Made by a program: the position numbers and the translations under genes. From Limnomonas spitsbergensis (lineage: Eukaryota > Chlorophyta > Chlorophyceae > Chlamydomonadales), in assembly GCA_037349105.1 (NCBI GenBank), contig JAYJMM010000032.1:1764501-1828500 (forward strand): a stretch of 64,000 nt of DNA. The letters run 5' to 3'. A model generated the notes under the pieces. The model was not told the DNA's origin. It did no database searches and saw only the letters and a list, made by a program, of their open reading frames with translations. This document shows positions 23,701 through 31,470 of this stretch, piece by piece. Within the stretch, counting starts at the first letter, position 1, and every line of letters begins with the position of its first letter.

Positions 23701-26307
23701 GGGCCATGTACTCAGACGCAGGGCCATGTACTCAGATGCAGGGCCATGTATTCAGCAGCAGGGCCAGTACTCATCTTGTTCATGCGGCATTCTCATCGCT
23801 GCTTTATAAATTTGTACCGCAGGGCCATGTTCCGCAATTTGGACAAGGACGGCAATGGTGAGCTTTCGGTGTCCGAGATCATTGAAGGCTTCAAGCATCA
23901 GGGGGTGCAGGTGAGGAGACCATACCTTCGGGCATGCGGCCAAGTCAGAGAGATTAAATCAGACACTTTGACCATTCGGCACTTTTCACTGAAGTGTGGG
24001 ACGTGATTGTGCACTGAAGTGTGAACTCTGGCATGCCCCTGTAAGGTCTTGGAGAAGGAGGTGCAGGAGATCATTGGTCGCCTAGACGGAGCCCACATCG
24101 ACGTCATCAACTCTGACGGTGAGCTGATGGGCTGGTAAGCTGATGATATGACGAGCTGTTGAGCTTGTTAGCTTCTCGGCTCCTTTTATTATTGGCAACC
24201 GTTGATATGCTCATTGGCATATCAATTGATTGATTGTTGATCTTATGTGCCTGTTACATCTGGAGCATAGGAGTTGTAAGCTGTTATGTCTATCTCGTAT
24301 GCATAAACTATACATGTTGTAGGTCAACCGGCAAATAGTCACTGGTATGTTACCTGGCCAACGTCCTCTCATGCCACTGGTACGCCTCATTCAGAAGGTT
24401 CCCACTCATTCCCTGATCACCACATCCTCGTCGGCCTGCAGAGTTCTTGGCCGCAGCTTTGAACCGGTCTCTACTGGAGAAGGAAGACCTGCTCTTGTCA
24501 GCCTTCAAGCAATTCGATGCGGATGGAGACGGGTTTATTAGCCGGCAGGACCTGCAGCAGGTGGGGGGTTCTACCAAGAGAGGGTTGTGTGGGAGGAAAG
24601 GGCGCATTGCAGTGGGGGAGGGAGGACGGGCGGTTAGGGTGTGCTGAGGGATTTTTGTGGGTAGGGAAGTTCAGAGATGTTAGGTTTGGTTCTCGAGGCA
24701 CAGGTATGGGGAAGGGGTGTCGGGCGGTTGAATGAGGGGTTTGCAGGAATGGCTGGGCAGCAGGGGATGAAGGGGTTGATAAGGTACAGCGAGCCCTGTT
24801 CTCAAGCTGCTGCAATTGCCCCCCTGTTTTCTTTCTGTTTCAAATGCTGGTGCTGTTTTACCGTGATTTCCCAGGGCTTGGCAACCAGAGTTATCGACCT
24901 AAGAGAGGCGGAAGTGATGCTGTCTTATGCGGACGCAGACGGCAACGGAAAGGTGGGGGGCTGGGTGAAGGTGTGCGCAGGTGGTTGGGGGGGGGGTGAA
25001 GTGCCTAGGTGACCGCCCGTGCTGCAGCGTAACGATCAGTCAGGTGATTGAAATTGGATTTCTTCCAGTCTAGCTTCTTTTCTCCGGCTGTCACCATACG
25101 ACCAACTCACTTACCCTGCCACACTGTAGCATTCTGGCCAGTTGCACCAAAGGATCAGGATAACAGGGAATCCCTTCTCAGGTTATAAGGATTGTTATGA
25201 GCTCAGTGATGGTGGATATGTCGCTGGGATGGTGGGATGGTGGGATGGTCGTGGGGTCGTCTCCTTTGCCTCTTAAATAGGGGGGGGAATGGATATCTAC
25301 AGATGTCAATATACGGTATGAAGCTGCTTCTCCCCTTGGGGTCGTGAGAGTTCATAGAACAGTGCAGCGCAGGGCCAAGACTATCTCCTTGCTGTGGCCA
25401 TAAATCCTGTTAAAACCGAGCTGTTCCTTGTGCAAAACGAGCCGTTCCTTGTGCATCATGAGCTGTTCCTTGTGCAAAACGAGCCGTTCCTTGTGCATCA
25501 TGAGCCGTTATCTGATCTCTGGTAACCGTGAGCATTCCACAGGCCCCGGGTCGCTGTTATATTAGCCATGGTTTACAGGTGCCAAACGTCCATTCGTGGA
25601 GTGCTGACCCAAGTAGGCTCACGTGTGCCATGTTGGAGGCTTAGTTAAGAATGTCCTTCCCATTGGACACTGTAAAGGTGTCATGGGACTGGTCCCTGCA
25701 AACCTCTTGTACAGCCACAATCCCGCCCCCCCCCCCGCCTGACTGCTCCTGGTCCTGCGCCCCTGACTGCACCTGGTCCTGCCCCCCTGACTGCTCCTGG
25801 TCCTGCCCCTCCTGACTGCTCCTGGTCCTGCCCCCCCCTGACTGCCCCTGGTCCGGCCCCCCCGCCTGACTGCTCCTGGTCCGGCCCCCCCGCCTGACTG
25901 CTCCTGGTCCGGCCCCCCCGCCTGACTGCTCCTGGTCCTGCCCCCCTGACTGCCCCTGGTCCGGCCCCTCCTGACTGCACCTGGTCCTGCCCCCCCTGAC
26001 TGCTCCTGGTCCTGCCCCCCCTGACTGCTCCTGGTCCTGCCCCTCCTGACTGCTCCTGGTCCTGCCCCCCCTGACTGCTCCTGGTCCTGCCCCCCCTGAC
26101 TGCTTCTGGTCCTGCCCCCCCTGACTGCTCCTGGTCCTGCCCCCCTGACTGCTCCTGGTCCTGCCCCCCCGACCGCAGATTGACTTTGAGAAGTTTACGT
26201 CGATGATGATGTGTGACAGTGATGGCAAGGAGCGGCGACTGTCCACACTGGGCGCACCTCTGGGCCCACCCTCCCACGTTAAGAGCGGTAGCTGCAGCAT
26301 CATGTGA
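5719..26307 (+). CDS. CDPK: Calcium-dependent protein kinase (CDPK), 17 exons, 549 aa
   Basis: Ser/Thr kinase fused to calmodulin-like EF-hands; it turns Ca2+ signals into phosphorylation. Coding exons: 5719-5927, 7176-7233, 7824-7910, 8567-8613, 13024-13096, 15142-15248, 19369-19480, 20412-20447, 20799-20933, 21218-21319, 22028-22129, 22705-22799, 23823-23910, 24046-24118, 24442-24560, 24875-24952, 26179-26307 (stop TGA). Phases agree at every junction and the total is 1650 nt. The ATG follows an in-frame TAG. Landmarks: variable N-terminus 1-70 with no Gly2, so no N-myristoylation signal; P-loop GRGAFG 78-83; Lys100; alpha-C Glu118; catalytic loop YRDVKPDN 193-200 (Tyr in place of the usual His); DFG 217-219; APE 241-243; HPWF ends the kinase at about 330; autoinhibitory junction about 331-388 (RLRSFSNMN); EF1 loop 395-406; degenerate EF2 431-442; EF3 467-478; EF4 501-512; C-terminal CSIM. 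Intron 10 has a GC donor. Introns 2, 4, 5, 6, 12 and 16 carry tandem repeats. Family assignment is certain; exact ortholog not determined. Confidence 0.93.
7234..7303 (+). repeat. Intron 2 donor duplication, 35-bp unit, 2 copies
   Basis: The true 5' splice site at 7234 (GTGAGTGCCCTGATGGTGG) is followed 35 bp later, at 7269, by a near-identical GTGAGTGCCCTCATCGTGG, each with TACCTAGGTCC behind it. The second copy is a complete decoy donor. Confidence 0.85.
8900..13000 (+). repeat. Intron 4 minisatellite, 33-bp unit, about 120 copies
   Basis: The unit is CTTGCCTGACACCCCCTCTC followed by CCCTCCCCCTCAC. On the coding strand it is almost pure pyrimidine, apart from the TGCCTGACA core. C-run length varies between units. 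Because 33 is a multiple of 3, all frames stay open ([11 protein letters not shown] on +, [11 protein letters not shown] on -), which creates many spurious ORFs. Rare variants recur about 1.79 kb apart, showing higher-order duplication. The array ends about 25 bp before the exon 5 acceptor (TAG, 13021-13023), so it also acts as a giant polypyrimidine tract. The G-rich strand is the template strand. Confidence 0.95.
13894..15141 (+). repeat. Intron 5 minisatellite made of exon 6 acceptor copies, 81-bp unit
   Basis: The 81-bp unit contains CTGCCCCTTGTAG followed by CTGATGCATG. The real exon 6 acceptor is CTGCCCCTTGCAG followed by CTGATGGAGA, preceded by the same GTAGCTGGTGCC. Each of about 13 units therefore carries a decoy 3' splice site with its pyrimidine tract and six matching exon bases, plus a possible branch region (GCTGATAATTAAGC). 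The last unit runs directly into exon 6. Units vary by deletion; some lack GATAATTAAG or have an extra ATACCTGATGCATG block. Confidence 0.9.
15229..18490 (+). repeat. Exon 6/intron 6 junction minisatellite, 31-bp unit, about 105 copies
   Basis: Exon 6 ends GCTATGGGCGTGCTGTACAG (15229-15248), and the donor starts GTGTGGGACAC. The array is tandem repetition of exactly these 20 exon bases plus 11 intron bases. Every unit therefore carries a 5' splice site CAG/GTGTGG preceded by the authentic last 20 exon bases. The acceptor for exon 7 is far downstream at 19368. The unit is not a multiple of 3 and has no stop in any frame (GVLYR, YGRAVQ, WACCTG), so open frames of up to 1076 codons result. Variants: CACAC/CACGC, GTGAGAC (makes a TGA), GGGGCAC. 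A rare GGAGTATGGGT variant recurs 783 bp apart. Confidence 0.96.
18491..19368 (+). other. Remainder of intron 6, with a telomere-like tract
   Basis: No exon seen. Contains a three-fold GTAGCTGAACT motif (about 18606-18645) and an interstitial telomere-like tract at about 19302-19338 (CCCTTTACCCTAAACCC, TTAACCCTAACC). The intron ends with the acceptor CCCTGTCAG at 19368. Confidence 0.6.
20366..20411 (+). repeat. TGTCCC short tandem at exon 8 acceptor
   Basis: A degenerate 6-bp repeat (GTCCCTGTCTCTGTCCCTG) forms the polypyrimidine tract and abuts the CAG acceptor of the 36-nt exon 8. Confidence 0.7.
21320..21325 (+). promoter_or_regulatory. GC-type 5' splice site of CDPK intron 10
   Basis: Exon 10 ends ATCACAGCCCAG and the intron begins GCAAGG. 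Joining to exon 11 (GAGGCTCTGGC) gives [12 protein letters not shown], the standard end of the kinase domain. No GT nearby gives the right frame, so this is a GC-AG intron. Confidence 0.85.
21480..21568 (+). mobile_element. LINE 3'-tail fragment inside CDPK intron 10
   Basis: GGCGCACACGCTGCATAGCA, then AGCAGGGCCCAGAGGTG and TAACGTCATTGACT. This is the conserved 3' end of the LINE family, inserted in sense orientation in the intron. Confidence 0.7.
21902..22012 (+). repeat. 37-bp tandem repeat, 3 copies, before exon 11
   Basis: Units start CTTGAGACAGCTGTCACAGC at 21902, 21939 and 21976 and end TCCCTGTCACC. They abut the exon 11 acceptor (GCCCTGTCCAG at 22027), of which CCCTGTC is shared. Confidence 0.85.
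23064..23413 (+). repeat. Intron 12 minisatellite, 17-bp unit, about 20 copies
   Basis: The unit is GCTCTGTTGCTAGGGCT, with TTGCC variants in the later copies. No match to the neighbouring splice sites was seen for this array. Confidence 0.9.
23638..23773 (+). repeat. Intron 12 acceptor-derived repeat, 20-bp unit, about 6.5 copies
   Basis: The unit is CGCAGGGCCATGTACTCAGA. The real exon 13 acceptor at 23822 reads CCGCAG followed by GGCCATGTTCCG. Each unit therefore copies the CGCAG acceptor and the first eight exon bases GGCCATGT. An isolated copy lies at about 23577. Confidence 0.88.
25420..25510 (+). repeat. Short tandem repeat in intron 16, 21-bp unit
   Basis: GTTCCTTGTGCAAAACGAGC and GTTCCTTGTGCATCATGAGC alternate four times. 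No link to a splice site. Confidence 0.7.
25722..26170 (+). repeat. Intron 16 minisatellite before last CDPK exon, about 24-bp unit
   Basis: The unit is CCCCTGACTGCTCCTGGTCC followed by TGCC, about 18 copies with C-run variation. The array ends eight bases before the acceptor CGACCGCAG of exon 17; GACCGC is a plausible variant of the unit's GACTGC. It is pyrimidine-rich on the coding strand, like the intron 4 array. Confidence 0.85.
26293..26307 (+). other. C-terminal CaaX prenylation box (CSIM) of the CDPK
   Basis: The last four codons before TGA are TGC AGC ATC ATG (Cys-Ser-Ile-Met). The sequence just before it is Ser/Gly-rich. By known CaaX rules a terminal Met favours farnesyltransferase. 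With no Gly2 at the N-terminus, this could be the protein's membrane anchor in place of the N-terminal acylation usual for CDPKs. Inference from sequence only. Confidence 0.7.
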
Positions 26308-27734
26308 TAAGGGCAGTACACTAAGATGTACCGCTGCAACAGCATCTGACGGCAGTATAGATTTGCAGCATATCTGTGTGTCTGACGCTGCTGATCAGGC
26401 ATCTACCAAGGTAACAGTGGAGCAGTGCATCATCGCAGATTGAGCAGCAAACGTGCCCACTTGAGCTTTAGGGTCTTCAGGAGACTCAGGGGGCATGTTC
26501 TGGCAAGCCACGGGGAGCTCGGACATAATATGGCACTTCTAGTTTGGTCCAAGGCTCCAAGCTGAAATAGTGACTAGACATCCATCAAATGCTTTTGTTA
26601 GGATTGTTCGGTGGTGCCTGGTGACTAAGCATGGAATAGAGCTCATCATAGCGCAAGATCTGCCAGATATGTCAGGTATTTATCTGCCACCAGGTCTGCC
26701 ATGCATTGCTGGCCCTCTTGCCGGAGAAGAGAGCCCAGCTTTATTTGAAGTCACACAAGGCCTGGATGGGCGGTATACATATATGGACTATGTCCCGTAC
26801 TCCTTGGTCCATTCCGCCTTATGGCGCCATCTGACCTGTTCAAAACACGGATCCAAGGAAGATAACAATTTGGTTTCAATCCCCATGCTCCTGAATTGGC
26901 GAGTAAGACCTCCCTAGAGTGTTGAACTGTTTCACCTGTTGCGTGCGGTGGTTGCGCAGCCGATTAGGGCTAGGAACTAAAACCTGGAAACTGCTAGCAA
27001 TCTTGCTGGCTAGCTTACCTACAAGGACTAAAATCAGGCGCTTCAGCCTTTTCGTATGGTGTTCAGCCTCGGCAAGGCTTTTACACAGGCATTCAGGAGT
27101 GTAATGATGGTGGTGCGGATGTGTAACCAAGCAATCGGGCTGTTTCCTTCATGTCCATGAGTAAGATTGATGATTGCCTTCATTACTACTTGGTCGTGAG
27201 GGGCCAGGGCCAGATTTACTTCGTGCAGAGACTAGGTAAACTGCGGTGGAATTTTGTAATAGGCGCGGGGCTCACAACTATGGCTAGGATGAAATGCAAT
27301 CCCGATCCGGCATCAACTTATCAGCAATCCAACTAAGTACGAAATCACTGATGAATCGAGGTCTATAGTTGTGTTAGAATATCTGGTTTTCCTGCAACAA
27401 TACAGTGCCCAGCCTTGATTAGCGATAATGTAGAACATTTATGATTATTATTTATTACCCTTCCTCTCTTTACCTGATTATGAAGCACAAGTTGCAAAGT
27501 TGTTGTGCAAGGTCGGTCTTTCTGTGTCGGACAGCCGGGTGATTATGCTTTTGCAACGTCTGGGCATCCAGCCAACAACCTCTGAAGTCCGGCTTTCAGG
27601 ATCTCTTGTCAGTTCTGAGCAATGGGGATAATTTTGCTGAAAATTAATTTTCTTTTACACTGCAGACGTTCTTTGCCTTGGCGTGAGGCAATTAATACGA
27701 GTGTTTTTAAACCGCGGGGCCCAAAAGTAATATT
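26308..27734 (+). other. CDPK 3' flank; no supported gene
   Basis: Presumed 3' UTR and intergenic DNA. Green-algal-style TGTAA signals occur at 27100-27104 and 27122-27126, but they are about 0.8 kb from the stop and only weak candidates. A 115-codon open frame at 26570-26917 shows no recognisable domain and no exon signals; I leave it unannotated. Confidence 0.4.
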
Positions 27735-29055
27735 TATTAGCTTCAGGTCAACGTCAGCAAGACAGAGATCATGGAGTTTGGCAGCGCCGACAGCCAGACC
27801 TTGTGTGCGTATACGGCCCTGACCGCTGAAGCGTGTCCAATAAGTCAAGTTCTTGGGCATCATTCAGCACGAAAGCGGCAGTTGAAGAGAGCCATGCATG
27901 GTAGAGAGGCGCTTTTGACTGCCGCGCTGCACTGCGTTCGGCGCATGGCCGGCAAGGTGCGCCTAAGGCACCATCTACCAACACGCAACAGGTTGGCAGC
28001 TGTTTACGCAGCGCCTGCGGTCAACTACGGCGACGTGGTGTGGGCCATCAGCCACCTCCGGCCGCGGCAATGTCTCCACTCTTCACAACAAGATGCAGTC
28101 CAGCCTGCTTCAGCACTTGCGCCGGGTTGCGCATCAGCTGCTATTTAGGGGGTCCTTAGAGAGCTGCAGATCCAGGCATTGCAGCGAGACTGGTGGACCC
28201 ATATCCTCTGCTTCTACAAAGCAGCGGTGGCACCGGCAGCACAGCAAGACAGCCCTCTACTGGCTGAGGTCATGGCAGCAGATATGCATCTGGCAGTCAG
28301 CCAGGGCACTAGAGAATGCACCTGGTGGTCTGATCTGCTGGGTGCACTGGATGAGCTGGAGTGGGGGACAGCCGCCCCCAAATTGCGGGAGGCAGCAGCT
28401 GCCCTACAGCGCCTACCCGTCACAGAGGTGTTGGCTCTCGTTGACGCAGCCTATGAGCAGGTGCAGCTGGACGCAAGCGGCGGGCGGTACCCCAAGGTAC
28501 CACTGAGCAGAGGTCTGCGGCGACCTACCGCGCGCTCCAGACCACGGCGGGCGCGGTGCTGACACAAGCCTGGAGCTGCACCAGCACGAGGGAGTGTTCT
28601 TGTGTGCGCACAAATTTATGACTACGGCTTGGCGCGATCAGCACGGGTGACACCAGAGGACGGCGCAACGATCAGCGGCGAGATGCATGCTACTGCCAAC
28701 GATGTTGGTCAAGGGGTGATGGCGAGCATATATGATATATAGGATGCGCTACATGCTTGCTTCCAATGCCCTAGTGTCAGGGAGCACTTCAGGGAGCGGG
28801 GGTGGGCAGTTCCCCCGAACGATGCCACACACTTCAACCAGTTGTACCAGGCTGGGCAGGGGTGGGATCATACCGGGATGCACTTAATTTTGTTGACGCT
28901 GTTGTAGATTTTGTTGAGGGCTAGTTGCTAGAGGAGCTCAAAGCCGTCGGACTTATTTGCCTTCCCGGCCTCTCGTTTTGTTCCTTTATTTTGTGTCCCC
29001 TCTTCCTTTTGATTTTTCTTTTCTCCCATCTGAACAGTTGGGCGCCTGCCCCTCA
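27735..29055 (+). pseudogene. LINE-type ORF2 relic, copy 2
   Basis: Starts in the region after the RT catalytic core (NVSKTEIMEFGSA), then RLRHHLPTRNRLAAVYAAPA (27961-28020), matching copy 1. Continues through VTPEDGATISGEMHATANDV and a Cys/His segment with multiple frameshifts and stops. It ends in the T-rich 3' region with CTGAACAGTTGGGCGCC at 29040. The final family tail is cut off at about 29055, where an inverted copy begins. Confidence 0.75.
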
Positions 29056-29260
29056 GGGCCCTGCTCAAAAAGGCGTGGGTGCCCATCTGTTCCGTTCAAA
29101 AAACCTGAAGGCACGAGGAGGAAGGAAAGAATGAAAGGAACACAGGAGAGAAAGAAAATATCAACCCTCAAAAAGGAAAGGCAGTCCGAAGGTTCACTGC
29201 CCCTCTGAATCTTAGCCGTGAATAAGTCAAAAACTGCAGAGAGGGACAACAAGGAAAATA
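29056..29260 (-). mobile_element. Inverted LINE 3'-tail, tail-to-tail with copy 2
   Basis: GGGCCCTGCTCAAAAAGGCG on the + strand is the reverse complement of the family 3' end. It is followed by the reverse complement of the A/G-rich mirror of the T/C-rich 3' region. It therefore abuts copy 2 tail-to-tail. Confidence 0.7.
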
Positions 29261-30150
29261 CCCATGTGCGTGTGCCCGGCTTGTGGCGGCAGCCAAGTTT
29301 GTCTATGAATCTAGTGCTTTGATTCGCATGCATTGGTGAAAATTGGAAGAACTGCTGTTATGTCCAGGTCTGTCCGTCTGTTATGTTATGTCATGATGTC
29401 TGTTCTGTCCGAGTTGTCAGTTCTGTTAGTGCCTCACTCCGTCTGGTGTACTTTAAGTGCATGAACACCACTGCCAGTACAGCTGCCTCCATCTCGAGCC
29501 CAAAGCTCACCAGCTTCGGGCCCTCCTAAACCTACAACTCTCCAGGCCGAACATGGAACAACAGCATGCCATGGCTGCGAACACCATCGCAGCCCACGTC
29601 CGTGACCGCGTCGTGGGCTGTAGGTCCCACAGGTAAACACAGAAGGGAAGACAATATGTGTGCTGCTTAGCATCGTGGGCTGGCCATTCCCGGCATGCCG
29701 TTTCCGCTGTCGCGACCCAGCCCTTGCAAGGACTCCAAGGAGCGCATCCCTGCTGCAAGTGACTTTAAGGTGCCATACCTGTTGAGCGTGTCGACTGTCT
29801 ATCCGGGGCTCGCACGAGACAGGATTTTTGCGGGCGAACGGATTCGCATCGTTTGATCCGCTGTTGATTTTGAAGAGCTCTCTGATGTCGATCTTCAAAG
29901 AAAGTGTGGGCTGCCCTTCGGGCACCGCCACGGGAAATTGGGCACTCACAAACGGTGCAAGAAAAATCGCACTTTTGGCACGCCCGAGACGCCACTTGTA
30001 TGGCAATCAGTTGATCCCAATCATTATCGACGCGTTGGCAGAGATCGAATCACTCGGGGGACAATGAGGTAAGGTCCTCTTCCTTGAAAATGCCACCGCT
30101 CACTCCTCATCAAAACCAAAACGTATTGCATGACTTCCAGCCGGAGCAAG
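29261..30150. other. No supported gene
   Basis: A 190-codon minus-strand frame (29434-30006) and a 79-codon plus-strand frame (29828-30067) are open, but they overlap each other and show no known motif. Possibly decayed transposon sequence. Confidence 0.35.
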
Positions 30151-30154
30151 GGAG

Positions 30155-30815
30155 ACCATATCTGATCGGTGGTCGACGGCATAGGGCGTTATGGCAGAGG
30201 TGTGCAATGGCTGTATGCGAAGGATGCTATAGCATGCGGCGAGGCGTGCCTTTGCATGTTATAGCCGCCATCGCCTCTTGTCATTGCGCACCTTCCAGAA
30301 CGCCCCTTGTCGTCGACCACCGCTCAGATATGGGCTCCCTAGTATAACACGTGTAGAACTACGGTAAACATTATGCCCTTCTTGAGGAACCCACACCCCG
30401 CCATGTACGCCTTGTCATCGACGATGTACTCCCACGTGCCGCGGGCTTAGGCGGTGCGTTGGGGCGGCCATGTTTTGCACCTTCCGGTAGGAAGCCAAAG
30501 GTAGCCTTCTTTTGATGGCGAAGCTCTCACTTTTGTGTTACAAGCTTTGATTCAGCCTGAGACCCGTGGCACGTATGAGCCACGGGCCCTTGGCTCATTC
30601 AAAGGTTGGAGTCTGAGGGTGTAATCTTCACTGCCGCAAAAAAGCTACCCGTGGCTTCCGACCGGAAGGTGCAGAACATGGCCGCCTCAACACACCGCCT
30701 CTGCCTGTGGCACGTGGGAGTACCTCGTGGATGTCAATGTGCACACGGCAGGGAAAATTCCTGAAGAATGGAATGGTGTTCTACACGTGTTATCTTGCGA
30801 GCTTCATCGACAATT
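30155..30815. mobile_element. Foldback element: two adjacent imperfect palindromes
   Basis: Palindrome 1: TCTGATCGGTGGTCGACGGC at about 30162 pairs with GTCGTCGACCACCGCTCAGA near 30309-30330; arms are about 85 bp, imperfect. Palindrome 2: 30341-30510 (AGTATAACACGTGTAGAACT to CACCTTCCGGTAGGAAGCC) pairs with about 30640-30795 (GGCTTCCGACCGGAAGGTGC to TTCTACACGTGTTATCTT). The arms of palindrome 2 still show a WEY(I/L)VD open stretch on both strands, so they probably derive from an inverted duplication of transposon coding sequence. Confidence 0.65.
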
Positions 30816-31212
30816 CAGCTACATCACGGCCGTGGGTGCTTAGTGCTTCAAGCCCTGCTACTAGCATGCTTGGACATGCAGCCATATGTCGGTCAAGGTT
30901 TGGTCCCAATCCGATACATAATCACCTCATCCTCCCCTTGAATCAAATCATCCCATCGTAGACTACCTAACATAAACTAATTCCTGATGTGTGTATCACC
31001 ACTGGCTATCAGGGCATGCAATATAACAATATAATAATAACAAAAGAATAACAATACAACAATATAACCACAGTTTAACTCAATGCTCAATCATTTATCG
31101 CACGAATTCGACGACTACAGCCCGCAACAGAAATTTAAAGGTCTAAAAAGTTCCGACGGGCAGCAGCGCAAGCTCTTGCAAGAGACCAAAACGGAAGGAA
31201 CAGTTTCAGCAT

Positions 31213-31470
31213 TTGCGATCTGATGATCATGGCAAGGTATGTCATCAAGGAGACGAGCCCTCTGCGGCGGCGATGGATGAGGATCTACATGACGAGGGAG
31301 GAACTCAGCGTTGGAAGGGCCAACATCTGGTCCTCGACCAACGATTGGTTGCGCTAGAGGAGCTAGTCGGGCATCTGCGAGAAACAAACGAGCTACTAGG
31401 ACAGAGGATCAAGTGGCTGGAGCAACTCTCCCAGAAAAACGACGAGTTGATGCTTCATATCAGCGAAGTT
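31213..31470 (+). pseudogene. LINE ORF1-like relic, coiled-coil half (5' part)
   Basis: The frame encodes an acidic start, then a leucine-heptad coiled coil (LEELVGHLRETNELLGQRI, KWLEQLSQKNDELMLHISEV). The frame is cut at GAAGTT (31465-31470) by a 2.4 kb insertion and resumes at 33837 in the same frame. This coiled coil followed by an RRM-like domain fits ORF1 proteins of L1-type LINEs. Confidence 0.6.

Noticed and set aside
29434..30006. 190-codon minus-strand frame
   Set aside because: No motif, no conserved context, and overlapping open frames on the other strand. Left as unannotated intergenic sequence.
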